Source: Virgibacillus aidingensis (lineage in GTDB: Bacteria > Bacillota > Bacilli > Bacillales > Amphibacillaceae). From it: 64,000 nucleotides of DNA. Position 1 is the first letter of the stretch. Each line of letters begins with the position of its first letter. Under the pieces are notes generated by a model. It had not been told where the DNA came from and did no database searches. It was given only the letters and a program-made list of their open reading frames with translations. The stretch covers positions 62,001-126,000 of the forward strand of contig NZ_WIXN01000001.1 in assembly GCF_010994035.1 (NCBI RefSeq), in the 5' to 3' direction. The position numbers and the translations under genes are program-made. Positions 51,148 to 60,762 of the stretch are shown here, piece after piece.

Positions 51148-53025
51148 TCAGTTATCAAGCAAAATATTCTGTAATGCTTCTTTCTGTGCTGATTCAGTTA
51201 AAATATATAAAAAGTCGCCAGGCTCTATTACTGTGCTTCCTGAAGGGGAAATAATATCATTCCCGCGTTCGATCGCACTGATGCTGACATGGGTGGGAAA
51301 GTCGATATCCCGGAGCTGTTTTCCTACAATGGGAGTCTGGTCTGTTGTTTGAAAATGAATCATCTCTGCATTATTTTTTCCCATAGCCGTCAGCTCTCTC
51401 CTTAATTCTTCGCGCCATTCCTCCTGCAATTCCTGCTTTAAATCCTCATATGTTTCTTCCCGAAAAGATTGTTTAAGCGTGTCATCTCTTTTCCTTTGTT
51501 TCTTTTTTTCTGCTGAACGCAAGTCTCTGCTCATCATAATACTGACAGATATAATCATCAGAATGAGGACAAATGCAAATGGCAATGCTGCAATAAGTGC
51601 TGCAGTTTGAAGTGCTTCCAAACCACCGCCTCCGCTTATTAACAGTACGGAAGCTGTCCCTGCCATTAATAAACCCCAAAGTATTTTTGAGCGGAAGCTG
51701 GGATTAAGCGAACCGCCGGATGTCATGGATCCAAGTACAAATGCAGCCGAATCGGCAGAAGTAATAAAGAAAAGGCCAATAACAGCTACAGCCAGTATAC
51801 TTGTTATCAGACTTATGGGCAGTTGTTCCAGCATAGCAAATAAAGTCAATTCTACCTCAGTGGCAGCTAGTTCTGAAAGAGGAAAGATACCTTCCAATTC
51901 AATACTTAACGCAGTTCCGCCAAAAGTAGAAAACCATAATACGGCCAACAATGCAGGAACGAGCAAAACACCCGAAATAAACTCACGGATCGTTCTTCCT
52001 CTGGATATGCGTGCTATAAACAATCCAACAAACGGGGACCAGGACATGTGCCAGGCCCAGAAAAATATTGTATTTGCTCCCAGCCATTCATTTTCTTCAA
52101 AAGGGCTCATGGTAAGAGACATGGATATAATGTTGGAAGCATAACCGCCTATGGAAGTCACCATGCTTTCCAATAGGGATAAGGTTGGTCCTGTAAAGAG
52201 AACAAACATCATTAAGAGACCTGCCAAAACCAAATTGAAATTGGTTAACCTTTTAATCCCTTTGTTAATTCCTCTGACTGCAGAAAAAAGAAACAAAGCA
52301 GTAACAATGGCAATGATGGAAAGCTGCAAAGGTATGTTATTTTCAAGCGGCGTGAGGTAAGATATTCCTCCCGACATTTGCAGTGCACTGATTCCAAAAG
52401 TTGTGGCAACCCCGGCAGCTGTTGAAATGACAGCCAGTATATCTATCAGATTGCCTATCCATCCTTTTGCTCTGTCCCCAATCAATGGATAAAACGCTGA
52501 GCTGACTAATGCCGGCTGATTTTTTCGGTATTGAACGTAAGCTAAGGTGAGGCCGACAACAGAAAAAGCTCCCCAGGCGTGTAATCCCCAATGAAAAATA
52601 CCATATCGCAAGCCAACTTCAGCCGCTTCAATTGTGCCGGGTGTTACCCCGGGTGGTGTATCAAGGTAATATAAAACTGGTTCCGCAACTCCGAAGAAGA
52701 CGAAACCTGCTCCCAAACCTGCTGCAAAAAGCATACCTATCCAGGATATATAGGAATGTTCCGGCCGGTCATTATCTTTTCCAAGCCGGAGTTTACCGAA
52801 AGGGGAAATGGCTATAACAATTCCAAAAAGGACAAATCCACTGGCAATAAGTAAGTAAAACCAGCCAAAGGTATCAATTACCCAGTCCAATGCTGCATTT
52901 GCCGACTCTCCTAAATGGCCTGGAAATATCGCTCCCCACAATACAAATAGAAAAATGAAAATAGCTGATATGTACAATACATAAGGGCGTTTACGCTGTT
53001 TGTTTTCTGCATTGTCATTTGACAA
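51148..53025 (-). CDS. BCCT-family osmolyte transporter with C-terminal RCK_C-like domain
   Basis: A 625-residue protein. Residues about 20-495 are a twelve-helix betaine/choline/carnitine transporter; GAGFVFFGVAEPVLYYL, FHWGLHAWGAFSVVGL, and WAWHMSWSPFVGLFIARISRG carry the substrate-cage tryptophans. A charged coiled stretch (about 505-555) then leads to a final 60 residues IVGKQLRDIDFPTHVSISAI...SPSGSTVIEPGDFLYILTE, the pattern of a TrkA-C/RCK_C domain. RCK_C domains in Gram-positive potassium transporters bind cyclic di-AMP, so osmolyte uptake may be gated by that messenger (inference). TTG 53025 is preferred (AGGGAG 7 nt upstream); an in-frame GTG lies at 53034. Confidence 0.88.
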   Translation of the reverse strand: MSNDNAENKQRKRPYVLYISAIFIFLFVLWGAIFPGHLGESANAALDWVIDTFGWFYLLIASGFVLFGIVIAISPFGKLRLGKDNDRPEHSYISWIGMLFAAGLGAGFVFFGVAEPVLYYLDTPPGVTPGTIEAAEVGLRYGIFHWGLHAWGAFSVVGLTLAYVQYRKNQPALVSSAFYPLIGDRAKGWIGNLIDILAVISTAAGVATTFGISALQMSGGISYLTPLENNIPLQLSIIAIVTALFLFSAVRGINKGIKRLTNFNLVLAGLLMMFVLFTGPTLSLLESMVTSIGGYASNIISMSLTMSPFEENEWLGANTIFFWAWHMSWSPFVGLFIARISRGRTIREFISGVLLVPALLAVLWFSTFGGTALSIELEGIFPLSELAATEVELTLFAMLEQLPISLITSILAVAVIGLFFITSADSAAFVLGSMTSGGSLNPSFRSKILWGLLMAGTASVLLISGGGGLEALQTAALIAALPFAFVLILMIISVSIMMSRDLRSAEKKKQRKRDDTLKQSFREETYEDLKQELQEEWREELRRELTAMGKNNAEMIHFQTTDQTPIVGKQLRDIDFPTHVSISAIERGNDIISPSGSTVIEPGDFLYILTESAQKEALQNILLDN

Positions 53026-53574
53026 ACTGACCACTCCCTCATTTTTTTAGGCAGAAAAAGTATAAGTGCAATGGGCTGGAGGTCTTTCCCTGCAATGCTA
53101 AGGTTGTTGCCTAAGACATAGGATCAACCAGATTTTCCATTTACAGTAGGGCATTATACTAGAATATATTCTTTTTTAAAAGTAAAAATTTCAAATATCA
53201 ATGGGAAAATGTATGCTATAACTCCCCGGGCTTAAACAAATAAGAAGAGCCTTAGAATATAGATAGGACAAGATGATTAATATGTTTATAGATAATGATT
53301 TATAATAAAAGAAAGCTGAGATCGAGAAGATGGCCATATTTGATCTTACTTTATTATTGATTCTAACGTAACGTCAGGTTTTATTATGATTGTGGGAAGG
53401 GATGAAATGTATTCGAAAAAAGACCGGTGAACTTTCCGAGCGCTTCGTTATTACGGTGAAGAGGTTTATCGCCTTCTGGCAGAAGATACTGTGAAATGAG
53501 GAAATGGAAGATTTCAAGGTGAAAATTACCGTACTATAGAATGGAAGTATTCCATCCCGAAGAAGGAGAATAAA
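53026..53574 (+). other. Spacer before the multidrug exporter, with a possible regulator remnant
   Basis: About 550 bp between divergent genes. At 53408-53500 one frame reads MYSKKDR*TFRALRYYGEEVYRLLAEDTVK*, with an internal stop; the amphipathic pattern resembles the end of a small regulator such as MarR, which often precedes drug exporters. Nothing else is recognisable, and no terminator or strong promoter stands out. Confidence 0.35.
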
Positions 53575-55305
53575 ATGGAGAAACAAAAACAAGGCTTAAA
53601 GCCCTTTATCTCATTAGTGTTATCAACAAACATTACAAAAGCAGCTCTGATATTCGGACTCCTGAGCAGTGTAATTACCATGCTAGTGGGGCTGTCCATC
53701 CCACTTCTTACCAGGGAGCTTGTTGATGGATTTTCAGTAGAGGCGTTGAGCACAACGCTGATTATTATCCTCATTGTCGTGTTCATTGCTCAGGCATTGG
53801 CAGATGGGGTCGCAACTTACTTATTGGCGGCAGTCGGGCAAAAGATAGTAGCCAGATTGCGCGAAATAATGTGGTTTAAGATGATCAGGCTGCCGATCAG
53901 TTATTTTGACAAACATAAAAGTGGGGAATCCGTTAGTCGCATTGTAAATGATACGAGTATCGTGAAAGCTCTGATCTCCCAGCATTTTCCTCAATTTGTT
54001 ACAGGTATTATAACAATAATAGGGGCACTGATCATTCTGCTTGTCATGGATTGGAAAATGACATTGCTTATGCTGATTGCAGTACCGGTCACCTTTATGG
54101 TAATGATGCCGCTTGGCAGGCGGATGGCTAAAGTTTCGAAAGGACTGCAGGATGAAACAGCTGATTTTACCGGTGAAATTCAGCAAACGCTTGGTGAAGC
54201 CCGCTTGATGAAAGCATCCACGGCAGAAAAAGAGGAAGAATCAAAAGGACGGAAAGGTATCCTGAAAATGTATGACTATGGCTTGAAAGAAGCAAGGATT
54301 TACGCACTTGTCGGACCATTCATGTCCACGGTCATGATGCTTGTGATCGTAGTGATAATTGGATATGGCGGTATTCGGGTAGCAGAGGGTACCATGTCCA
54401 CCGGTTCTCTTGTTGCATTCCTGCTTTATTTATTTCAAATTATGATGCCGGTGACGTCGTTTGCCATGTTCTTTACGGAATTGCAAAAAGGTAAGGGAGC
54501 AACAGAGCGAATTATTCACATTTTAAAGGAGCCTGAGGAAAACGGCCAGGAGGGTATGAAAAAAGATATTTCCGGCCAGCCGATCAGAGTCTCCAACGTT
54601 TCTTTTGCCTATGAAGATGAATTGGTCCTGGAGAAAATTTCATTTTCTGCACGCCCCGGAGAAAAAATTGCTTTTGCCGGACCGAGCGGCGGCGGAAAAA
54701 CGACTTTATTTGGTTTGATTGAAAGATATTATGAACCGACTGAAGGGGAAATTTTAATTGGTGATATCGCGATTAGTAAGCTGTCATTACTTTCGTGGCG
54801 AAGTCAAATTGGCTACGTTTCTCAGGAAAGTGCCATGATGGCCGGAACGATACGCGAAAATTTAACCTATGGATTAGAGAATGCCGGCGAAATCTCCGAG
54901 GAACTTCTATGGGAGGTTGCTGAAATGGCTTATGCGGACCAATTCATCAAATCTTTTCCGGAAAAACTTGATACTAAGGTAGGAGAACGGGGGGTGAAAC
55001 TCTCCGGCGGACAAAGACAGCGGATCAATATTGCCCGCGCTTTTTTAAGGGATCCAAAAATATTAATGCTGGATGAAGCGACGGCAAGCCTTGACAGCCA
55101 GTCCGAGCATGCGGTTCAGGAAGCGTTGACCTGTTTAATGAAGGGCAGGACTACCTTGGTTATAGCCCATAGACTTTCTACCATTGTGGATGCCGACAAC
55201 ATTATCTTTATAGAAAAAGGGAAGGTAACGGGCAGCGGCACACATGAAGAATTAAGCGAAAATCACAGCCTTTACCGGGCATTTGCAGAGCAGCAATTGA
55301 CTTAG
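53575..55305 (+). CDS. Multidrug ABC exporter, fused half-transporter (BmrA-like)
   Basis: A 576-residue homodimeric exporter: six helices in residues 1-310, then an ABC domain with Walker A GPSGGGKTTLF, signature LSGGQRQRINIARA and Walker B ILMLDEATASLD, and an H-loop AHRLST. Plan and length match Bacillus BmrA, which exports many hydrophobic drugs. AAGAAGGAGAA precedes the ATG. It stands alone. Confidence 0.9.
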   Translation: MEKQKQGLKPFISLVLSTNITKAALIFGLLSSVITMLVGLSIPLLTRELVDGFSVEALSTTLIIILIVVFIAQALADGVATYLLAAVGQKIVARLREIMWFKMIRLPISYFDKHKSGESVSRIVNDTSIVKALISQHFPQFVTGIITIIGALIILLVMDWKMTLLMLIAVPVTFMVMMPLGRRMAKVSKGLQDETADFTGEIQQTLGEARLMKASTAEKEEESKGRKGILKMYDYGLKEARIYALVGPFMSTVMMLVIVVIIGYGGIRVAEGTMSTGSLVAFLLYLFQIMMPVTSFAMFFTELQKGKGATERIIHILKEPEENGQEGMKKDISGQPIRVSNVSFAYEDELVLEKISFSARPGEKIAFAGPSGGGKTTLFGLIERYYEPTEGEILIGDIAISKLSLLSWRSQIGYVSQESAMMAGTIRENLTYGLENAGEISEELLWEVAEMAYADQFIKSFPEKLDTKVGERGVKLSGGQRQRINIARAFLRDPKILMLDEATASLDSQSEHAVQEALTCLMKGRTTLVIAHRLSTIVDADNIIFIEKGKVTGSGTHEELSENHSLYRAFAEQQLT

Positions 55306-55407
55306 TGGAATAAGGGGGACCTGCATATGAATAGGAACCATACCCCAGTGAGAAAATAAAACTGCAAAATGCAGGCAGATCCACTGTTTTGAAAGTAGGG
55401 AAGGGTA

Positions 55408-55974
55408 TTGGTACAGCAGTTTCTCGATTGGTTAAATGCAATAGGGCTGCCCGGCTTATATTTGGCCATGTTTCTGGAAGGTTCCTCCATCCCTATGCCT
55501 GGTGTAATTATTGTTTTAACATTTGGTTATCTGCTGTCACCCGGATTTTTTGCGATGGCTGCTATAGCTGCTGTCATGAGTTTATTTTACACATGCGCCA
55601 GTCTTATCCCATTTTATCTGGCAGCAAAGCTTGAATCTAAATTTCCGGAAAGACTGAAAAGGAAATTAGCAAAAAGCCAGATTTATTTTAATCGCTATGG
55701 GACTTGGAGTATTGCATTCTCCAGACCTTTTGGTGTCGGCAATTATATCTCATATATTGCCGGCTTAAGCAAAGTAAATCCTTTTACATTTACTCTGCTA
55801 ACCTTTCTGGGAATTTATCCATGGTGTGTGGTCATGCTTTGGTTGGGCAACTATTTTAATGGCAATATCGAAGCTGTTACCCAGTTTTTTTACTCCCGCG
55901 AAATTTTCTTATATGGAATAATTGGTATTATTTTTGCACTTGGACTGTTGCTCTTGTGGAGAAAATATAAATAA
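55408..55974 (+). CDS. DedA-family membrane protein
   Basis: A 188-residue protein with five or so helices, matching DedA/SNARE-associated proteins, now considered undecaprenyl-phosphate or phospholipid flippases. Family landmarks are FLEGSSIPMPGVIIVLTFGYL near the N-terminus, RYGTWSIAFSRPFGVGNYIS (with the conserved Arg) and AGLSKVNPFTFTLLTFLG. The start is TTG 55408, with AGGGAAGGG close upstream; no ATG fits better. Independent gene. Confidence 0.88.
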   Translation: MVQQFLDWLNAIGLPGLYLAMFLEGSSIPMPGVIIVLTFGYLLSPGFFAMAAIAAVMSLFYTCASLIPFYLAAKLESKFPERLKRKLAKSQIYFNRYGTWSIAFSRPFGVGNYISYIAGLSKVNPFTFTLLTFLGIYPWCVVMLWLGNYFNGNIEAVTQFFYSREIFLYGIIGIIFALGLLLLWRKYK

Positions 55975-56125
55975 AATATAATGTAATCAGTCAGCATACT
56001 TTTGAACCTTAATGCAGCCGCGGCAGGGAAAAGGATAGTATGCGAACCTATTTAAACCACTGCTGAATCTTTTAACCGGCTAAAACGTATAGTAAAGTAC
56101 GGAAAGATAAAGGCAGGTTAGAAAA

Positions 56126-56848
56126 ATGGAATATGAGACAAAAGTACATGAGGAACTGCGAGTTTGGCGGAATAAGGTATTAAAAAAATCCGGCCCGTTA
56201 AACCAACTGTCCAAAAAAGCCCAGACAAAAATAAATAGTATGATTCCCGAGAAGGCTCATCATATGATTACGGAAAGTATTAAAAATATGGTAAAGGCAA
56301 CACTGGTTGGATCAAACATTACAACTAAAAAACCTAAACCTGTGGAACTTTCATTGTACGCCAGAGATGAACTTGCCAAAGAAAAATTAACATCATACCG
56401 CAAAACAGCAGTGATTGAAGGGGCAGGAACCGGCGCGGGTGGTATTTTTCTCGGGCTAGCAGATTTTCCGCTGCTTTTATCCATTAAGATGAAATTTTTG
56501 TTCGAGTCAGCAGCAGTTTACGGATATGATGCAAGTAATTATGAAGAGCGCTTGTTTATTCTCCATATATTCCAGCTTGCATTTTCCAGTGATGAAAGAA
56601 GAAAGGAAACATTTTATATTATAGAAAATTGGGAGCAGGAGAAGAAGAAGCTCGTTGATATGGACTGGCGCGTATTCCAGCAAGAATATCGCGACTATAT
56701 TGATCTGGTTAAAATGCTGCAGCTGATTCCCGGGTTTGGTGCCATTGTAGGGGCATATGCAAATCATAATTTGATGGATACGCTGGGGGAAACAGCTATG
56801 AATGCTTATCGAATGCGATTTTTGGGATTAAATGTAAAAAAGGTATGA
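56126..56848 (+). CDS. EcsC-family protein
   Basis: A 240-residue protein of the EcsC family: LRVWRNKVLKKSGPLNQLSKKAQTKINSMIP at the start, a glycine-rich amphipathic segment (EGAGTGAGGIFLGLADFPLLLSIKMKFLF) in the middle and IPGFGAIVGAYANHNLMDTLGE near the end. EcsC's function is unknown; in Bacillus it is the third gene of the ecsABC transporter locus, but here it has no ecsAB neighbours. AAAGGCAGG precedes the ATG at 56126. A 52-bp tandem-repeat array follows. Confidence 0.9.
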   Translation: MEYETKVHEELRVWRNKVLKKSGPLNQLSKKAQTKINSMIPEKAHHMITESIKNMVKATLVGSNITTKKPKPVELSLYARDELAKEKLTSYRKTAVIEGAGTGAGGIFLGLADFPLLLSIKMKFLFESAAVYGYDASNYEERLFILHIFQLAFSSDERRKETFYIIENWEQEKKKLVDMDWRVFQQEYRDYIDLVKMLQLIPGFGAIVGAYANHNLMDTLGETAMNAYRMRFLGLNVKKV

Positions 56849-56966
56849 GAGATACTTTATTGGTACAGGCGATGGTCCCGATGTATTTAATTTCTATCGG
56901 CTTTATTGGAACTATGTAACAACCACCAGGATGGGGTGTTTCCATTCGTACCCATCAAGGTGATGT
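56849..56966 (+). other. Spacer between ecsC-like gene and repeat array
   Basis: No gene, terminator or promoter is clear in this 118 bp. Confidence 0.3.
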
Positions 56967-57538
56967 GATGAATCAACGAACGGGCTGAAAAATTTCTCCT
57001 TCGTTAACTCATGGGAGCTATGAAAGAGCGAACGGACTGAAAAATTTCTCCTTCGTTAACTCCTCGGGTCTATGAACGAACGAACGGGCTGAAAGATTTC
57101 TCCTTCGTTAACTCATCAGGGCCATGAATGAACGAACAGGCTGAAAAGCTTCTCCTTCGTTAACTCATGGGGGCTATGAAAGAGCGAACGGACTGAAAAA
57201 CTTCTTCTTCGTTAACTCATGGGGTCTATGAACGAACGAATGGACTGAAAAACTTCACCTTCGTTAACTCATCAGAGCTATGAACGAACGAACGGGCTGA
57301 AAAATTTCTCCTTCGTTAACTCATCGTGTCTATGAACGAACGAACAGGCTGAAAAACTTCACCTTCGTTGACTCATGGGGTCTATGAACGAACGAACAGG
57401 CTGAAAAGCTTCACCTTCGTTAACTCATGGGGTCTATGAACGAACGAATGGACTGAAAAATTTCACCTTCGTTAACTCATGGGGTCTATGAACGAACGAA
57501 CGGGCTGAAAAGCTTCACCTTCGTTAACTCATCAGGGA
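56967..57538 (+). repeat. Array of eleven 52-bp tandem repeats
   Basis: The phrase C-T-G-A in GGGCTGAAA/GGACTGAAA recurs at exactly 52-bp steps: 56985, 57037, 57089, 57141, 57193, 57245, 57297, 57349, 57401, 57453 and 57505. A typical unit is TATGAACGAACGAACGGGCT, then GAAAAATTTCTCCTTCGTTA, then ACTCATGGGGTC. Units vary at a few positions (GG/GA, TTT/CTT, CTCC/CACC) but never in length. AACGAA and TTCGTT within each unit can pair to form a hairpin. 52 is not a multiple of 3, so it is not coding. Confidence 0.95.
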
Positions 57539-57728
57539 CATGAAGCAATGAATGATGCCGATAAATTTTCACTTATTTATTGAGCTGATGAATGCCTGAA
57601 CGGCACGGAAAGCTGTTACAGTCGTATACCCATCAGGGGCAATCAATATTTGAGCCAGGGCAAACAGCTGCAGATCGGTCATTTACCATACAAGCAGCTG
57701 CTTGCTCTTTTTCGGATACAAAACACCT
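57539..57728 (+). other. Spacer between repeat array and aminotransferase gene
   Basis: A degenerate partial twelfth unit (CATGAAGCAATGAATGATGC) leads into 170 bp with no gene. The aminotransferase gene converges here without an obvious terminator. Confidence 0.4.
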
Positions 57729-58895
57729 TCAAAAAATCCCCAGTTTTTCAATCCGCTCCATCGCTTCTTTAATCCTTTCTTTATCCACCAACAGTCCAAC
57801 GCGAACATAACCTTCCCCGTGTGTGCCGAACCCGTTCCCGGCGGCTACGGCTACATTAGCCTTTTCTAAAAGGAAATCTGTAAATCCTTCACTCGTAAAG
57901 CCATCCGGTACAGGCAGCCAGGCAAAGAAAGATCCTTTTGGTGCCTTGATATCCCAACCAATTCTGCTGCACTCTGTAACAAGGACCCGGCGGCGCTCTT
58001 CATAAAGTGCAAGAAGCTCGTTAACACAAGTTTGGTCATCAGTAAGTGCTGCAGCAGCCGCTTTTTGCACAGCAGGAAACAGGCTGACATACATGTGATC
58101 CTGTATCAGATTAATGGCCTCTATCATTTTTTCATTTCCTACTGCAAAGCCAACCCGCCATCCGGCCATATTATATGTTTTTGATAAAGTGTAAATTTCT
58201 ATTCCGGTCTCTTTCGCATTATTTGCCTGCATATAGCTTATCGGCTTGTTTCCATCAAACCCCAGTGCCCCATAGGCAAAGTCATGGACTACAGCAATAT
58301 CATATTCTTTGGCCAGTTCTGTTGTTTTTTCAAAAAAATCCAAATCAGCTGTCGCTCCCGTCGGGTTGTTTGGATAATTTAAAAACATCATTTTTGCCTG
58401 CTGTTTCTGTATGTCCGTAAGCTTTGTATAATCGGGCAGAAATTCATTTTCTTCCAATAGTGGCATGAATTCATGCCGGACACCGGCCAGACCGGCTCCT
58501 GATAAGTAATCCGGGTAACCCGGGTCGGGAAGCAGCATCAGCTCCCCTTCATTCATCAAGGCCAGTGGAAGTTCAACGAGACCTGCTTTTGCACCAAATA
58601 GTATAGCTACTTCTCTTTTTGGGTCAATTTCCACGTTATACGCTCGTTTATAAAAGTCACTAGCTGCCTGCCTTAATTCCTTAATCCCTCTGAAAGCGGA
58701 ATACTTGTGTGTTTTTGGATCCTCCGCTGCTTCCTGTAATGCTCTGACTATATGTTTTGGTGTTGGCTGGTCAGGGTTGCCCTGTCCTAGATTAATAACA
58801 TCTCTTCCCTCTTCCATGGCTGCGCTTACTTTTTTTACTAAAGCAGCAAAAAACTGGTCAGGCAAATTTTTGAGACGTTCCGAAAATTGCACCAT
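57729..58895 (-). CDS. PLP-dependent aminotransferase (MtnE/AspC-like)
   Basis: A 388-residue fold-type I aminotransferase. The cofactor lysine is in SKTYNMAGWR; other landmarks are NLGQGNPDQPTP, LLPDPGYPDYL, FLNYPNNPTGA and the final RVGL carboxylate-binding Arg. The sequence resembles Bacillus MtnE (the last step of methionine salvage), but no other mtn genes are nearby, so a broader amino-acid aminotransferase role is possible. AGGAGG precedes the ATG at 58895. Confidence 0.85.
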   Translation of the reverse strand: MVQFSERLKNLPDQFFAALVKKVSAAMEEGRDVINLGQGNPDQPTPKHIVRALQEAAEDPKTHKYSAFRGIKELRQAASDFYKRAYNVEIDPKREVAILFGAKAGLVELPLALMNEGELMLLPDPGYPDYLSGAGLAGVRHEFMPLLEENEFLPDYTKLTDIQKQQAKMMFLNYPNNPTGATADLDFFEKTTELAKEYDIAVVHDFAYGALGFDGNKPISYMQANNAKETGIEIYTLSKTYNMAGWRVGFAVGNEKMIEAINLIQDHMYVSLFPAVQKAAAAALTDDQTCVNELLALYEERRRVLVTECSRIGWDIKAPKGSFFAWLPVPDGFTSEGFTDFLLEKANVAVAAGNGFGTHGEGYVRVGLLVDKERIKEAMERIEKLGIF

Positions 58896-59220
58896 GATAA
58901 CCTCCTAATGAGTAAGTAGTATATGTATTTTGATAAGTAACTTTTAACCCAGTATACGCGGAAATACATGAAAAGAAAACGATAAAATACAATGGTTAAT
59001 GATGGGTTACATTACTAAATTTTATTTTATAAAGTAATCGCGCTATTACATAAAGTATTATAGAAAAAAGAATCATAAAAATAAACAGACTTAATAAGAA
59101 ATTTAAAAATTTCCTAGTAATATATTGCATTTTTCCTGGGTAAATAGTATGATGAATACTATTAATATATTGCATATAGATTTTAGAATTATATGCTAAT
59201 TCATCATAGGGGGAACTACA
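58896..59220 (+). other. Divergent spacer between the aminotransferase gene and brnQ
   Basis: About 325 bp, very AT-rich, no gene. It must hold both promoters. TATATTGCAT occurs twice (about 59121 and 59167) as a short direct repeat that could be a regulator site. No T-box or riboswitch is visible. Confidence 0.4.
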
Positions 59221-60585
59221 ATGAAAGACGAAAAACTCTCATTTTCGGCACTTTTGGCAATAGGGGTTATGTTATTTGCATTATTCTTTGGTGCTGGTAA
59301 TTTAATTTTTCCTGCAGAGCTGGGACAGAATGCCGGGACAAACCTTTGGCCGGCAGTGTTTGGATTCCTAATTACCGGGGTCGGGCTGCCATTGCTTGGG
59401 ATCATGGCTATGAGTTTCTCAGGCAGTGCAAATCTGCAGGAATTGGCTAGTCGGGTACACCCGGTTTATGCAATATTTTTTACTTCTTTATTATATTTGA
59501 CGATTGGGCCATTTTTTGCAGCTCCCCGTACCGGAACAGTTGCTTATGAAGTGGGGATCTCTTCATTTGTAAGCGAAGGAAATCAGCAGGCAGGTTTATT
59601 GACTTTCACGATCTTATTTTTTGCAATTGCGCTAATATTTTCTTTGAAGCCAGGAAGAATAGTAGATAACGTCGGAAAAATACTGGCTCCCGGCATCGTT
59701 ATTTTGCTTGTAGTTTTATTGGCAGCTGTCATCATCAATCCGATGGGAGCTGTAGAATCACCGCAGGAAGCATACCAAAGCGGTGCATTTATGACAGGAT
59801 TTCTGGAAGGGTATAACACAATGGATGCCCTTGCTTCACTCGTGTTTGCCATTATTGTAATTGGCGCGGTTCGTTCCATGGGGGTGAAATCAAATAAAGG
59901 AATTCTCAATGCCACTGCAAAAGCCGGCATAGTTGCGATTATATTGCTCGGAGTAATTTATGCAGGTATTGCTTATTTAGGTGCCACAAGTACACAAATT
60001 TTCGGAATAGCGGAAACAGGCGGGCCCGTATTGAGCAATGCAGCATCTTATTATTTTGGAACATTTGGATCTATTCTGCTGGCTGTTGTTATTACATTAG
60101 CTTGTTTAACTACAGCTATTGGGTTAATAGTTGCCAATGCGGAATACTTTCATACACTGCTTCCTAAGATCAGCTATAAAACACTCGTTGTATTTTTCTC
60201 TGTGCTGACCTTTGTGATTGCAAACTTTGGACTGGCAAATATCATTACTTTCTCTGTGCCTGTGTTAATGTTCCTTTATCCATTGGCCATTGTGCTCATG
60301 TTGCTGACCTTTATATCACCTTTATTTAATCATGATAGAATCGTATATGTATCAACTATTGCTGTTACTTTCTTCATCAGTATTTTTGACGGATTAAAAG
60401 CACTGACGGATTCACTGGGCATTGATCACTTTGGTTTTATGGTTCCGTTTGTTTCTTTCTTTGAAAATACTCTGCCAATGTATGACCAAGGATTGGGGTG
60501 GCTGATGCCGGCGCTCATTGTTATTGCAATAACAGGTGTAGTCAGCCGGTTCAGAAAGGCTTCAGCTGCAACGACGAAAGCTTAA
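59221..60585 (+). CDS. brnQ: Branched-chain amino acid carrier BrnQ
   Basis: A 454-residue, twelve-helix sodium-coupled transporter for leucine, isoleucine and valine. Typical parts are LFFGAGNLIFPAELGQNAG near the start, LYLTIGPFFAAPRTGTVAYE and the YNTMDALASLVFAIIV segment. GGGGGA precedes the ATG. It is a single gene with its own terminator. Length is normal for the family (about 440-460). Confidence 0.94.
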   Translation: MKDEKLSFSALLAIGVMLFALFFGAGNLIFPAELGQNAGTNLWPAVFGFLITGVGLPLLGIMAMSFSGSANLQELASRVHPVYAIFFTSLLYLTIGPFFAAPRTGTVAYEVGISSFVSEGNQQAGLLTFTILFFAIALIFSLKPGRIVDNVGKILAPGIVILLVVLLAAVIINPMGAVESPQEAYQSGAFMTGFLEGYNTMDALASLVFAIIVIGAVRSMGVKSNKGILNATAKAGIVAIILLGVIYAGIAYLGATSTQIFGIAETGGPVLSNAASYYFGTFGSILLAVVITLACLTTAIGLIVANAEYFHTLLPKISYKTLVVFFSVLTFVIANFGLANIITFSVPVLMFLYPLAIVLMLLTFISPLFNHDRIVYVSTIAVTFFISIFDGLKALTDSLGIDHFGFMVPFVSFFENTLPMYDQGLGWLMPALIVIAITGVVSRFRKASAATTKA

Positions 60586-60640
60586 ATTAAATGAAAAACC
60601 AAAACTGTCGTTAATCTATAGTTATAAATAGATTTCAATA

Positions 60641-60677
60641 AAAAATCGGTTCCTTTTTTGGATACCGATTTTTTTTG
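60641..60677 (+). terminator. Terminator of brnQ
   Basis: Arms AAAAATCGGT and ACCGATTTTT around a T-rich loop, then further T. Bidirectional. Confidence 0.8.
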
Positions 60678-60762
60678 CTTACAATTTAATATAGATTAAT
60701 TGATCTACTATGGTAAAATATAATAAATCCTATTTTCTGAATTATTTGTGGAGGTAAAGAAA

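Noticed and set aside
56967-57538. CRISPR array
   Set aside because: Units follow each other without unique spacers; every 52-bp unit is alike throughout, and no cas genes are near.
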